64,000 bases of DNA. It comes from Carboxylicivirga sediminis (GTDB lineage: Bacteria; Bacteroidota; Bacteroidia; Bacteroidales; Marinilabiliaceae). Positions within the stretch are counted from its first letter, which is position 1. Each line of letters begins with the position of its first letter. A program made the translations under genes and the position numbers. Below, in pieces: positions 17,121 through 25,330 of this stretch. The notes beneath the pieces are model-generated. The model was given only the letters and a program-made list of their open reading frames with translations, was not told the origin of the DNA and searched no databases. The stretch is taken from the NCBI RefSeq assembly GCF_018156225.1, contig NZ_JAGTAR010000022.1:46511-110510 (forward strand), read 5' to 3'.

Positions 17121-17194
17121 AAAGAAGGTGAGGGGTACTAGGTGAGATAATGTGAGAATCGGGAATCTATAAGGGAAACCGCCTCACCTTCTTT
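17121..17194. promoter_or_regulatory. Long inverted repeat in the leader of the HTH/exporter transcript
   Basis: A perfect 13-bp inverted repeat, AAAGAAGGTGAGG (17121-17133) and CCTCACCTTCTTT (17182-17194), with a 48-nt interval that contains further GGTGAG/TGTGAG copies. It lies between the peptide gene and the HTH start. The wide loop and missing T-run argue against a simple terminator. An operator, an RNA switch or a processing site separating abundant peptide mRNA from exporter mRNA are options. Confidence 0.5.
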
Positions 17195-17207
17195 GGTTCC
17201 TACAAAC

Positions 17208-17223
17208 AGTCTGCGTTCAGACT
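17208..17223. repeat. Short hairpin downstream of the GG-peptide gene
   Basis: AGTCTG-CGTT-CAGACT forms a 6-bp stem with a 4-nt loop, about 85 nt past the peptide stop codon. No T-run follows on the minus strand. It could act as an RNA stabiliser or weak terminator for the peptide mRNA. Confidence 0.35.
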
Positions 17224-17307
17224 TAACTAATCGGGATAGTTTTATATATTTTTATTGTTTTCATATATCGTGCTTGTCCAAAGCCTTTATCCGATATTAA
17301 CACTAAG

Positions 17308-17451
17308 CTATAACTTGGTTTTATTGTCTTCGCCTTGTGCTGGCAAATTCGCATTACCTTCTCCTCCTACTATCTTTTTCAAAAAAGCGGCATCTTTTGC
17401 CATAAACTTTTTATATTGCTCTTGTTTTTTTGAATTAACTATAGACTTCAT
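17308..17451 (-). CDS. Double-glycine-leader secreted peptide precursor, 47 aa
   Basis: A short gene reading ATG at 17451 to TAG at 17308. The leader of 30 residues starts MKSIVNSKKQEQYKKF, is helical and charged, and ends in the cleavage motif FLKKIVGG. The predicted mature peptide is EGNANLPAQGEDNKTKL, 17 residues, hydrophilic, close to neutral charge and without cysteine. Hydrophobic residues at spaced positions before GG (F23, L24, I27, V28) match the recognition pattern of C39 peptidases. It is the first gene of the leftward cassette HTH, HlyD, C39-ABC. The short polar product suggests a signalling peptide more than a pore-forming bacteriocin; function is unknown. Confidence 0.7.
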   Translation of the reverse strand: MKSIVNSKKQEQYKKFMAKDAAFLKKIVGGEGNANLPAQGEDNKTKL

Positions 17452-17535
17452 GATACTATCGTATTAATGGTTTCTATAGGTTAATTGCAGAAATCGGGAA
17501 TCGTAACACCTTTTTTTGAACTTTTTTTTAATAAA

Positions 17536-20500
17536 ATGAGAAGCATATACGCTATTACACTCATAATGTGCCTGTTAAGCCTAGTAAAAAAAAGTTATTC
17601 TCAGGAAAATAATGATTACATAATATATTTTACGAATTATTATTCTACGGAAAATTTCTCAAAAGCAGCTGTAATTGGGGCTCAAATATTGTCATCGGAA
17701 GACTTACGCCCTAAGGATGATGAACGCTTTCGCCTGCTATACAAAACAATACGTTCATTTGTTTATGCACATGAAAATGAAAAAGGTTATGAGTTTCTCA
17801 ACTCAATTGATTTAAACCAGGATGATCAACTATTTGCGTCTTATATCAAATTATATTATGGGATTCTTTCAATAAACCTTAAATATGATCATCGTGGTAA
17901 AACAATCTTGACAAAGCTTTTACAAGATAACTCTGATACATTTTTAGTCGATTCTGTTAAAGCAAAAATTTACCATAACCTATCAGTAATTTATGGTAAT
18001 GAGGAGCAACATGCACTAAGGCTTGAGTACCTGAGTAAATCCTTTGAACTTGAAAAAAAGACACTTTTAAACAATGCGAATTACGAGAACTACAACCTTT
18101 CAGTTGAAGTTTATAGTTCCACATTATATAGTACGTACAGGCAATATGAAGCTGCCTATCGAGTTTTACAGGAAGCACTTACAATGCCTTTTAATCACAC
18201 AATTAATAACAATAACCATGCACTTTATCAGAATTATGTTGATCTTCTATTAATAATGGGTATAGAAGACAAGGCAAAACTTATAATTCAAAATCTCAGT
18301 GCCTTTTATAAAAACAAATCTCAGTATTTTCTCGATGAGTATGCCGCATTATTAATTTCACTTGCTTCACATTATTACCAACAAAACAATTACACCAGTA
18401 CCATACTTTATGCTACAAACGCTCTCACAACATCGCCTTTAGTACAAGGTCGTATTACCACCCGCATTTCTGCAATCAGGCTCTTATCAGATCTTTATTA
18501 TGAGTTGCAGCAATACGATAAAATGGAGTATTACCTCCTCCAGGGAATACGGGAGTGCAAACAATCAGATAAAAAACTTCTTGCCAACGCCTACTTGTCA
18601 GCAGGACAGTACTTTGCGAAACTCTATAAAGACCATATTGCTTATTCTTATATTGACTCAGCTAAACACCTCTATTACAATCAACTAAAGCTCCCCTTAA
18701 ACAGACGTTTTGAAAATATTTTAGCATTAGCATATTTCGACCTAGGTCAATATACACAGAGCCTGGTACATCTTAACAATGTGACTAATGTCTTAGAAGG
18801 CAACAGCAACTACACAAACTACTTATTCTGGGATAATAATTATGAAAAAGCCTTATGTCACAAACATTTGGAGGAATACTATGAGGGATACCACCTATTG
18901 AGTAATGTAATAAGTGAGATGCTTACAAAATATCCTCACTTACAGGATAACTCGTCATCTATCCAAAATAGTCGGATTGCCATTCTATACCGCAAGGTGA
19001 ATATTGCGCTCGCCGACAATCTTTACAGTCAATACGAAAAAAGCGGTGACATAAATACACTTCAAGAAGCCATGGCCTCCATTGAAGTTGCAGGTGATGG
19101 ACTGGACTTGTTAAGGAGCAAGCAAAATTATGATCGAGATCGCCTTATAACAGGCGAAATGTACTACGACTTCACTTTGCAGAGTACTAAAGTAGCCATG
19201 GCGCTATACAATGCCACAAAAAAAAGAGATTACCTGGAACAAGCCTTTTCATTTATTCAAAAAGGTAAATCATATGCATTGCTTCAAGGCATAGCAGACA
19301 AGAACTATAAACTCAACTCAGGCGTACCCATTGAAACAATCAATCAACTGAACCACAACAAAGAGCAATACGACCGATATATGAAGCGCTACAATGAAGC
19401 TTTGTTTACAAACAAACCCGACAGTAGCCTTACTAACCAACTTAGTGAAAAAATGAGCCTCTGCATGGCCAGTATCGATAGCATCAACTCGTTTATAAAT
19501 AAGAATTTTCCGCAGTATAAAGAAGAACAAGCCAGAATACCTTCACTGTCTCTGGCAGAAACGCAAGAGCGCATCAACAGTAACCAAACCATTATTGATT
19601 ACTATCAAACAGAAGATGAGATAATTCGTTTTGTCATTGATAAAAATGCATACCAATGTGATATTATAAAGGTTGATACAGACTTTAATGAAGCCTTACA
19701 ATTAGTCTTGGATGAACTATCAACCCCTTTTATTGGACAACACTCACTTCATCACATCCGGCATTTCGCAAAAGCTTCTTATACATTGTATAACAGCCTC
19801 CTAAAAGATTTAGAACAAACAGTAAAGGGTAAGGAGCTTATTATCATTCCTCATTCCGACCTCGCCTATCTGCCTTTTGAATCGTTATTAACAGAGGATG
19901 TTTCAAAGCAAAAACCACGTTTTAAAGAGTATCCTTGGCTGGTTAAATCACAAACTTTGAGTTATGCCTATAATACAGCCTTACTTGATTACCAGTCACA
20001 TCAACCAGTTGAATTTAATCGTGTCATTGCTTTTGCACCGGAGTATTGCGGCCAGATCATACCCGATTCAATCGACTTCAGCGCTAATATGCTATTAGAT
20101 TCATTGTTACCCCCTCTTGAAGGTGCACAAAAGGAAATACTCTCTATTGAGCAAATTTACACAACCAAGCTCTTTAAAGGCAAAGCTGCCAATAAAACCA
20201 ATTTTATTGCATCTATGCAGGACAATGACATTATACATCTGGCTATGCATTCATTAAACGATGACATCCAACCTTTTAACTCCCAAATCGTATTTACCTC
20301 AGAAGATAGCCTCACGGGGAGTTTTACAGCCGCTGAGATATATAATTACAGCATCAAATCACCATTAACAGTGCTCAGCTCGTGCAGCTCAGGAAGCGGT
20401 CAGAAAAGGAAGGGAGAGGGATTATTAAGCATTGCCAGAGCTTTTACATTTGCGGGCGTTGAATCACAAGTTATGACGCTCTGGCCGGTAAATGATGCCA

Positions 20501-20766
20501 GCGGGGCAGATATAACCAGTGAATTTTATAACGAACTCAATAAAGGCATTGGCAAGAATAAGGCACTACAAAACAGCAAACTCAATTACTTATCAAAAGC
20601 AGACGGCATACATTCTCACCCATACTATTGGGCCAATTATGTTTTATCTGGCAATACAAATCCTATCAAACAGAAAATGCCAAAAGGCATTTTTATGTAC
20701 CTTTTGGCATTTGCCATGTTATCTGTTGTTATTCTTTTTATCTATGACAAAAAGCATTCGCGCTAA
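17536..20766 (+). CDS. Secreted TPR-CHAT (caspase-fold) protein
   Basis: A 1076-residue protein. The signal peptide MRSIYAITLIMCLLSLVKKS ends near SYS-QEN. Helical TPR-like repeats fill residues ~40-560, then a linker and a C-terminal CHAT domain (about 790-1040) with the caspase-like dyad H905 (IIHLAMHS) and C950 (LTVLSSCSSG). A last transmembrane helix (MYLLAFAMLSVVILFIYD) anchors the C-terminus. The catalytic domain is therefore predicted to be periplasmic. The ATG at 17536 was preferred to an upstream TTG (17485) because only it yields a normal signal peptide. It converges with the TPR anti-sigma-like gene (4-nt overlap of stop codons). CHAT proteins cleave specific partner proteins; the target here is unknown. 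Confidence 0.88.
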   Translation: MRSIYAITLIMCLLSLVKKSYSQENNDYIIYFTNYYSTENFSKAAVIGAQILSSEDLRPKDDERFRLLYKTIRSFVYAHENEKGYEFLNSIDLNQDDQLFASYIKLYYGILSINLKYDHRGKTILTKLLQDNSDTFLVDSVKAKIYHNLSVIYGNEEQHALRLEYLSKSFELEKKTLLNNANYENYNLSVEVYSSTLYSTYRQYEAAYRVLQEALTMPFNHTINNNNHALYQNYVDLLLIMGIEDKAKLIIQNLSAFYKNKSQYFLDEYAALLISLASHYYQQNNYTSTILYATNALTTSPLVQGRITTRISAIRLLSDLYYELQQYDKMEYYLLQGIRECKQSDKKLLANAYLSAGQYFAKLYKDHIAYSYIDSAKHLYYNQLKLPLNRRFENILALAYFDLGQYTQSLVHLNNVTNVLEGNSNYTNYLFWDNNYEKALCHKHLEEYYEGYHLLSNVISEMLTKYPHLQDNSSSIQNSRIAILYRKVNIALADNLYSQYEKSGDINTLQEAMASIEVAGDGLDLLRSKQNYDRDRLITGEMYYDFTLQSTKVAMALYNATKKRDYLEQAFSFIQKGKSYALLQGIADKNYKLNSGVPIETINQLNHNKEQYDRYMKRYNEALFTNKPDSSLTNQLSEKMSLCMASIDSINSFINKNFPQYKEEQARIPSLSLAETQERINSNQTIIDYYQTEDEIIRFVIDKNAYQCDIIKVDTDFNEALQLVLDELSTPFIGQHSLHHIRHFAKASYTLYNSLLKDLEQTVKGKELIIIPHSDLAYLPFESLLTEDVSKQKPRFKEYPWLVKSQTLSYAYNTALLDYQSHQPVEFNRVIAFAPEYCGQIIPDSIDFSANMLLDSLLPPLEGAQKEILSIEQIYTTKLFKGKAANKTNFIASMQDNDIIHLAMHSLNDDIQPFNSQIVFTSEDSLTGSFTAAEIYNYSIKSPLTVLSSCSSGSGQKRKGEGLLSIARAFTFAGVESQVMTLWPVNDASGADITSEFYNELNKGIGKNKALQNSKLNYLSKADGIHSHPYYWANYVLSGNTNPIKQKMPKGIFMYLLAFAMLSVVILFIYDKKHSR

Positions 20767-21500
20767 GAATCAAGCTTGCTCAATATATCTTTAGCTTCTT
20801 TCGCGTATTTATTATTGCTTGTCATAATTTGAGTCAGCAGCAGCTCTGCTTCCTTGTATTCTTCGAGCTTTAAATGACATAAAGCTAGGTACCATTTAAC
20901 CTGCTCTTCGTAAAATATTGCAATGTTTCTAGTTGCTTCAAGCTCATTTTTAGCTTCCTTTATCTCGCCAAGCTCCAGGTAGCAAAGTCCGGTAAAGAAA
21001 CCTGCCAACTCTTCATTTTCTACGCGCAATTCATTAAAAGCCACAATAGCGTTATTCATGTCACCGGAATGATACAACTCAAAGGCCATGTTAAAGCTAC
21101 CCGACTGTTCGCCTCCCCTAACAGTTAAATCAGCCCCATAAGGACTGTAATATTCTACGAAGGCCTGATTACCTGTATAATTAGCATCTCGCAGCAAACC
21201 TAAGTAACTTCCTAATCCAATAACCACCACCACCGATGCAGCAGCCAGCCAATAATTAATTTTGAAAGACGACTTTTTACTATCTTCTTCTGTAATAAAT
21301 TCATTGCCTATATCTTTCAACTGCTTTCTGAAATCGGAATAATCCTCCTCATGATTAGCAATTGTGTAAAGCACCTCTTGCTGAAGCTTAACATCCTCTT
21401 TTAGTCCTTGGTTATTGACTAATTCAGCCTTTAACTCAGCGCGGTGTAAAGGATCCAGTTCGTTTGTAAAAAACTGCAGTATTTTCTTATCATAATCCAT
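20763..21500 (-). CDS. Membrane anti-sigma-like protein with periplasmic TPR repeats
   Basis: A 245-residue protein with a cytoplasmic N-terminal part (about 80 residues, helical; ILQFFTNELDPLHRAELKAEL resembles anti-sigma domains that count residues after a leading D/E-rich helix), one transmembrane helix (YWLAAASVVVVIGLGSYLGLL) and a periplasmic C-terminal half with at least three TPR units (FNMAFELYHSGDMNNAIVAF, FFTGLCYLELGEIKEAKNEL, YLALCHLKLEEYKEAELLL). It overlaps the sigma gene by 11 nt. The TPR part could bind the secreted TPR-CHAT protein or its cleavage products, which would link envelope state to the sigma factor. That link is inference. Confidence 0.75.
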   Translation of the reverse strand: MDYDKKILQFFTNELDPLHRAELKAELVNNQGLKEDVKLQQEVLYTIANHEEDYSDFRKQLKDIGNEFITEEDSKKSSFKINYWLAAASVVVVIGLGSYLGLLRDANYTGNQAFVEYYSPYGADLTVRGGEQSGSFNMAFELYHSGDMNNAIVAFNELRVENEELAGFFTGLCYLELGEIKEAKNELEATRNIAIFYEEQVKWYLALCHLKLEEYKEAELLLTQIMTSNNKYAKEAKDILSKLDS

Positions 21501-22065
21501 ACTTCAACTCCTTATATTCTGGATCTGCTTTAATCATCTCCAGCAACTTTTTATTACACATCGATTTCCTATTCTTTGTGTATGCAACCGAACTAAATGC
21601 CAGTTCGGTGGTGATATGCTCATTGGTAAAGCCAATAGCAACCAGCCTAAGCACATCCTGACATACCTTCTGAATCTTATTAAAGTACTTTAAGTATAAA
21701 CGCCTCCGTTTCTCAAAAAGTTCCTTTTCATGAATTTCACTTTCCAATTCAGGTATCTCATCTGACAACATCTGATAAACCGGTGTCACCTTTCTTTTTC
21801 GCAACTCAAAATGCCAAAGGTTTTTACAAATGGCAATAAAATAGGTTGAAAACTTGGAAACCAAAATCGGTTTTTCCTTTTTTGAGTAGATGGCAATAAA
21901 TGCATCTTGCATAACTTGCATCGCATCCTCTTTGGTTCCGCTATTCTCCAGCACTATATTACTCACCTGCTCCCAAACAAGCTGCATAATATACTTGATC
22001 AGCTTACTATCCCTTGAGTAAACCGCATCTAACAACTCACTATCTGTATACTTTCTTTTAAACAT
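21490..22065 (-). CDS. ECF-type RNA polymerase sigma factor
   Basis: A 191-residue sigma-70 family protein. Region 2 is recognisable in ENSGTKEDAMQVMQDAFIAIYSKKEKPILVSKFSTYFIAICKNLWHFELRKRK; region 4 is in LYLKYFNKIQKVCQDVLRLVAIGFTNEHITTELAFSSVAYTKNRKSMCNKKLLEMI. It belongs to the divergent Bacteroidota group of ECF factors that pair with TPR membrane proteins and CHAT proteins. Its end overlaps the anti-sigma-like gene by 11 nt, so the two are translated together. Confidence 0.85.
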   Translation of the reverse strand: MFKRKYTDSELLDAVYSRDSKLIKYIMQLVWEQVSNIVLENSGTKEDAMQVMQDAFIAIYSKKEKPILVSKFSTYFIAICKNLWHFELRKRKVTPVYQMLSDEIPELESEIHEKELFEKRRRLYLKYFNKIQKVCQDVLRLVAIGFTNEHITTELAFSSVAYTKNRKSMCNKKLLEMIKADPEYKELKYGL

Positions 22066-22237
22066 CTTAATTGTTTTCCGCCACCAAAATAGTGATTTTA
22101 ATTCAATTTTCTTTTAACCTAAGAAACGCAAAAAATGAGATACTATCCAGTAAAATATTGATTTTTATCCGCATAACTATTATGTACATACGGCATCACA
22201 CAACTAAATGTTGCACTAAATATGGATAAATAATCGT

Positions 22238-22957
22238 CTACATTGCTAAGTAGAAGTCTTTGGTAAGTGCAATATATTTATCCGAATACTTATGTCGGCC
22301 TTTATCCTCTATGATCATATCATCTAAGCATGCTTCTGCCACATCTTCTTTTATGAACTCCACCAATGCCCTGACATATTTTTTATTTGGTGTGGGACGA
22401 ATATTTAAACGTTTATGCAAATACCACCCAACATGCTTTGCTGAAGATATAAGCTCTTCACTAGAATCATAAGGAATAATAAGTGATAACCTTCCCTTTT
22501 CATGTGTTAATTGATGGGCGTATGCCACCAAATCGTTATAGGAAAGCGAGTCGGTATGGCGTGCCCTAGTACGCGATTGATTTTCGCTTTTAAAAGCATT
22601 ATTAAAAAAAGGCGGATTACATACTACATGATCAAATAAACCACAGGCTTTGGGTTTAAATGCCTGAAGTGGGCATAGTTCAACCAAAATCCGGTTGCTC
22701 CAATCCGACGCTTCAACATTGAAAACGGCCTGCTTCACAGCTCCTTCATCAATATCAATGGCTGTAATCATAGCTTTCGCATTACGTTGGGCCATCATCA
22801 AAGCAATTAAGCCTGTTCCGGTACCAACATCCAATATGACTGAACAACTGTCAATATCGGCCCATGCTCCCAGAAGCACGCCATCGGTCCCAACCTTCAT
22901 GGCGGCTTGACTTTGGTGGATAGTAAACTGCTTAAACTGAAAGTAACTATTGGCCAT
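22238..22957 (-). CDS. trmN6: tRNA1(Val) adenine-37 N6-methyltransferase (TrmN6/YfiC)
   Basis: A 239-residue SAM-dependent methyltransferase. The SAM-binding motif is VILDVGTGTGLIALMMAQR, and the catalytic CNPPFFN matches the N6-adenine NPPF motif. The N-terminal FKQFTIHQSQAAMKVGTDGVLLGAWA is diagnostic of the YfiC family, which methylates A37 next to the anticodon of tRNA-Val(UAC). Three such tRNA genes lie at 63622-63935. It is the last gene of a tight five-gene operon (tatA, antiporter, lolD-like, TIGR02757, trmN6). Confidence 0.92.
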   Translation of the reverse strand: MANSYFQFKQFTIHQSQAAMKVGTDGVLLGAWADIDSCSVILDVGTGTGLIALMMAQRNAKAMITAIDIDEGAVKQAVFNVEASDWSNRILVELCPLQAFKPKACGLFDHVVCNPPFFNNAFKSENQSRTRARHTDSLSYNDLVAYAHQLTHEKGRLSLIIPYDSSEELISSAKHVGWYLHKRLNIRPTPNKKYVRALVEFIKEDVAEACLDDMIIEDKGRHKYSDKYIALTKDFYLAM

Positions 22958-22959
22958 AC

Positions 22960-23724
22960 TTAAAAAGACTCATTGACTCCTAAACTAAACAAGGCAAAAT
23001 CATATTTGACAGGATCGGCTGCATCAAACTTTCTCAGAGTTAACATGATTTCGTCAACCGCTTTAATATCATTTTGTTTCCGCGTAAGAATACCCAACTG
23101 TCGTGATACGTTGCCAGTGTGCACGTCTAACGGCAATAATAAATCAGCCGGAGAAATGCTCTGCCAGATACCAAAATCCACACCCCGATTATCTTTTCGC
23201 ACCATCCATCGTAAAAACATATTCAGCCGTTTGGCAGAAGAACCTTTCGCTATATTTGCAATATGCTTAGAGGTTCTATCTGGAGCCTCTAAGCCCAAAA
23301 AAACGGAACGGAAATGCACCAGAGCTGGTTTTATATCACCCGTTTGATAGCTAGTGGCAAATAGCTGCTCAAGCCCACCATGGCATTGATATATCTCCTT
23401 TAAAGTGTTTAAAAAATACAAACAATCAACAGAAGAAAAGGTGCGGTAATAAAATGTCTCAAAACGCGACCATTCATTCTCACTGGCATTCAACAGAAAA
23501 TCACAGGGCGAATTATCAAGTAAGCTCATTAATTGCTTCGCACTCTTTAATATCAAATCACGTCGTCCCCAAGCTATAGCAGCCGTCAAGAAAGCAGCTA
23601 TTTCAATATCTTCTTTTTGGGTAAACAAGTGTGGGATAGTAATGGGATCATCTTCTATAAATTCTGGCCGGTTATATTTATCCACCTTTTCATCCAGAAA
23701 GTCTTTAATTTCGATTAATTCCAT
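22960..23724 (-). CDS. TIGR02757 family protein (DUF2400)
   Basis: A 254-residue protein of the conserved family TIGR02757. Hallmarks are FIEDDPITIPHLFTQKEDIEIAAFLTAAIAWGRRD near the N-terminus, KRLNMFLRWMVRKDNRGVDFGIW in the middle and the C-terminal DPVKYDFALFSLGV. The family is related to helix-hairpin-helix DNA glycosylases, but its function is not established. It follows the LolD-like gene by 3 nt and precedes trmN6 by 2 nt. Confidence 0.92.
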   Translation of the reverse strand: MELIEIKDFLDEKVDKYNRPEFIEDDPITIPHLFTQKEDIEIAAFLTAAIAWGRRDLILKSAKQLMSLLDNSPCDFLLNASENEWSRFETFYYRTFSSVDCLYFLNTLKEIYQCHGGLEQLFATSYQTGDIKPALVHFRSVFLGLEAPDRTSKHIANIAKGSSAKRLNMFLRWMVRKDNRGVDFGIWQSISPADLLLPLDVHTGNVSRQLGILTRKQNDIKAVDEIMLTLRKFDAADPVKYDFALFSLGVNESF

Positions 23725-23727
23725 CCA

Positions 23728-24384
23728 TTAAGTGTTATGTACCAGGCCATCTTTCATTTCAATCATCCGATCACACATTTTAGCTAAATGGTAATCGTGG
23801 GTAACTATCACGAAAGTCTGATTATAAGCCTCGCGCAAATCAAAGAATAGCTTCTGTAGTTCTTCCTGGCTATGAGAGTCGAGGTTGCCTGATGGCTCAT
23901 CGGCAAAAATAACAGCGGGTCTGTTAATTAATGCCCTGGCCACAGCTACTCGTTGTTTTTCGCCTCCACTAAGCTCTGATGGTTTATGTTCTAGACGATG
24001 ATCAAGACTTAAAAATGTTAAAAATTCCTTGGCTTGCTTTTCAGCATCTGCCTTTGATGCTCCTTTGATTAATGCAGGTAACATCGCGTTTTCAAGTGCG
24101 GTAAACTCGGGTAAAAGCTGATGAAACTGAAAGACAAAGCCAATACGTGTGTTTCTGAATACAGATAGTTCTTTACCTGATAACTTATTAAGATTAATCC
24201 CGTCTAACTCCACCTCGCCCGATGTTGGTTTGTCAAGAGTACCCAATATCTGAAGTAAGGTTGTCTTTCCGGCACCACTGGCACCCACAATTGAAACGAC
24301 CTCACCTTTATTAATTGTCAGATCAATACCTTTTAATACTTCAAGGTCTCCATATTTCTTTGTTATCCCGGCACAGTTAATCAT
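23728..24384 (-). CDS. lolD: LolD-like ABC transporter ATP-binding protein
   Basis: A 218-residue ATPase with Walker A (GASGAGKTT), Q-loop ([23 protein letters not shown]), signature [15 protein letters not shown], Walker B ([12 protein letters not shown]) and the H-loop in VTHD. The [14 protein letters not shown] stretch is typical of the LolD/MacB group, which powers lipoprotein release from the inner membrane or FtsX-type transport. No permease is adjacent, as often for LolD in Bacteroidota. The ATG at 24384, two bases after the antiporter's stop, is preferred to a much longer frame that would run back into that gene. Confidence 0.88.
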   Translation of the reverse strand: MINCAGITKKYGDLEVLKGIDLTINKGEVVSIVGASGAGKTTLLQILGTLDKPTSGEVELDGINLNKLSGKELSVFRNTRIGFVFQFHQLLPEFTALENAMLPALIKGASKADAEKQAKEFLTFLSLDHRLEHKPSELSGGEKQRVAVARALINRPAVIFADEPSGNLDSHSQEELQKLFFDLREAYNQTFVIVTHDYHLAKMCDRMIEMKDGLVHNT

Positions 24385-24386
24385 AT

Positions 24387-25319
24387 CTAAACAAATAAAA
24401 GATAAATGTACAAGATATAAATACTTAGAAAAATTCCACCTTTCCAACGCGAAACTAATCCTTTTGAAAGTGGCAAAATTGACAGGAACAAAAGAATAGC
24501 AATACCCACCATCCACCAGTAATCGTAATTTACAATGGAAGGACTAACATTAATTGGTTTAATGGTAGAGGTAACCCCTAAAACAGCCCAGATATTAAAA
24601 ATATTAGAGCCAATGATATTACCAATGGATATATCTGATTCCTTCTTAATGGCCGCTATTAATGATGTAGCCAGCTCGGGAATACTAGTACCAACAGCAA
24701 CAACTGAAATCCCTATAACACGTTCACTAACACCCAGTCTGGTGGCAATATCTTTAGCTCCAATTACCAGCCATTCGGCACCATAATACAAGCCTGCTGC
24801 AGCTAGCAAAAATAACAAAACCGTTTTGACCAGCGAAAGTGAAGGTTTTTCAATTTTTTCCTTGCTCTTGCCCTGTTTACGACTATTAAATACTGCCCAA
24901 ATTATATAAACTCCCAACAATACTATAAACAGAATCCCCTCAAATGAGCTTATAATAAAGTTAGAGCTCGCAAGTATCAGTCCGAATGTAGCCAGCATCA
25001 TAACTATCCAATCAAGCCATACCGTTTTCTTAATAACTTTTACAGGATATACAATGGCTACCATGCCTAACACTAAAGCAATATTAGCAATATTTGAACC
25101 GACAACGTTACCCACTGAAATATCGGCAGCACCATCAAAAACGGCTCGCAAACTAACCAGCAACTCGGGTGCAGAAGTACCAAAAGCAACTACAGTAATT
25201 CCAATAACCAAGGTGGATACTTTGAAATGACGAGCTAACTGCACACTCGACTTTACCAGCCAGTCTCCACTAAAAAACAACAACACAAAACCGGCCAATA
25301 AATATAAAACTGGGGGCAT
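24387..25319 (-). CDS. Calcium/sodium antiporter (CaCA family, YrbG-like)
   Basis: A 310-residue cation/Ca2+ exchanger with about ten helices in two inverted halves. Each half carries the alpha-repeat signature: [14 protein letters not shown] with [15 protein letters not shown], and [14 protein letters not shown] with [15 protein letters not shown]. The glutamates in the PEL motifs bind the cation. It exchanges cytoplasmic Ca2+ for Na+ or protons across the inner membrane. It lies 11 nt after tatA. Confidence 0.93.
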   Translation of the reverse strand: MPPVLYLLAGFVLLFFSGDWLVKSSVQLARHFKVSTLVIGITVVAFGTSAPELLVSLRAVFDGAADISVGNVVGSNIANIALVLGMVAIVYPVKVIKKTVWLDWIVMMLATFGLILASSNFIISSFEGILFIVLLGVYIIWAVFNSRKQGKSKEKIEKPSLSLVKTVLLFLLAAAGLYYGAEWLVIGAKDIATRLGVSERVIGISVVAVGTSIPELATSLIAAIKKESDISIGNIIGSNIFNIWAVLGVTSTIKPINVSPSIVNYDYWWMVGIAILLFLSILPLSKGLVSRWKGGIFLSIYILYIYLLFV

Positions 25320-25330
25320 ACAAACAATAG

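Noticed and set aside
17121..17194. Rho-independent terminator
   Set aside because: The 48-nt loop and lack of a T-run make this unlikely, so it is listed as regulatory.
17255..17467. Plus-strand 70-residue frame opposite the GG peptide gene
   Set aside because: It is the antisense shadow of the peptide gene, with no promoter and an atypical composition.
17485..17535. TTG start for the CHAT protein 51 nt upstream of ATG 17536
   Set aside because: It would place a polar stretch before the signal peptide.
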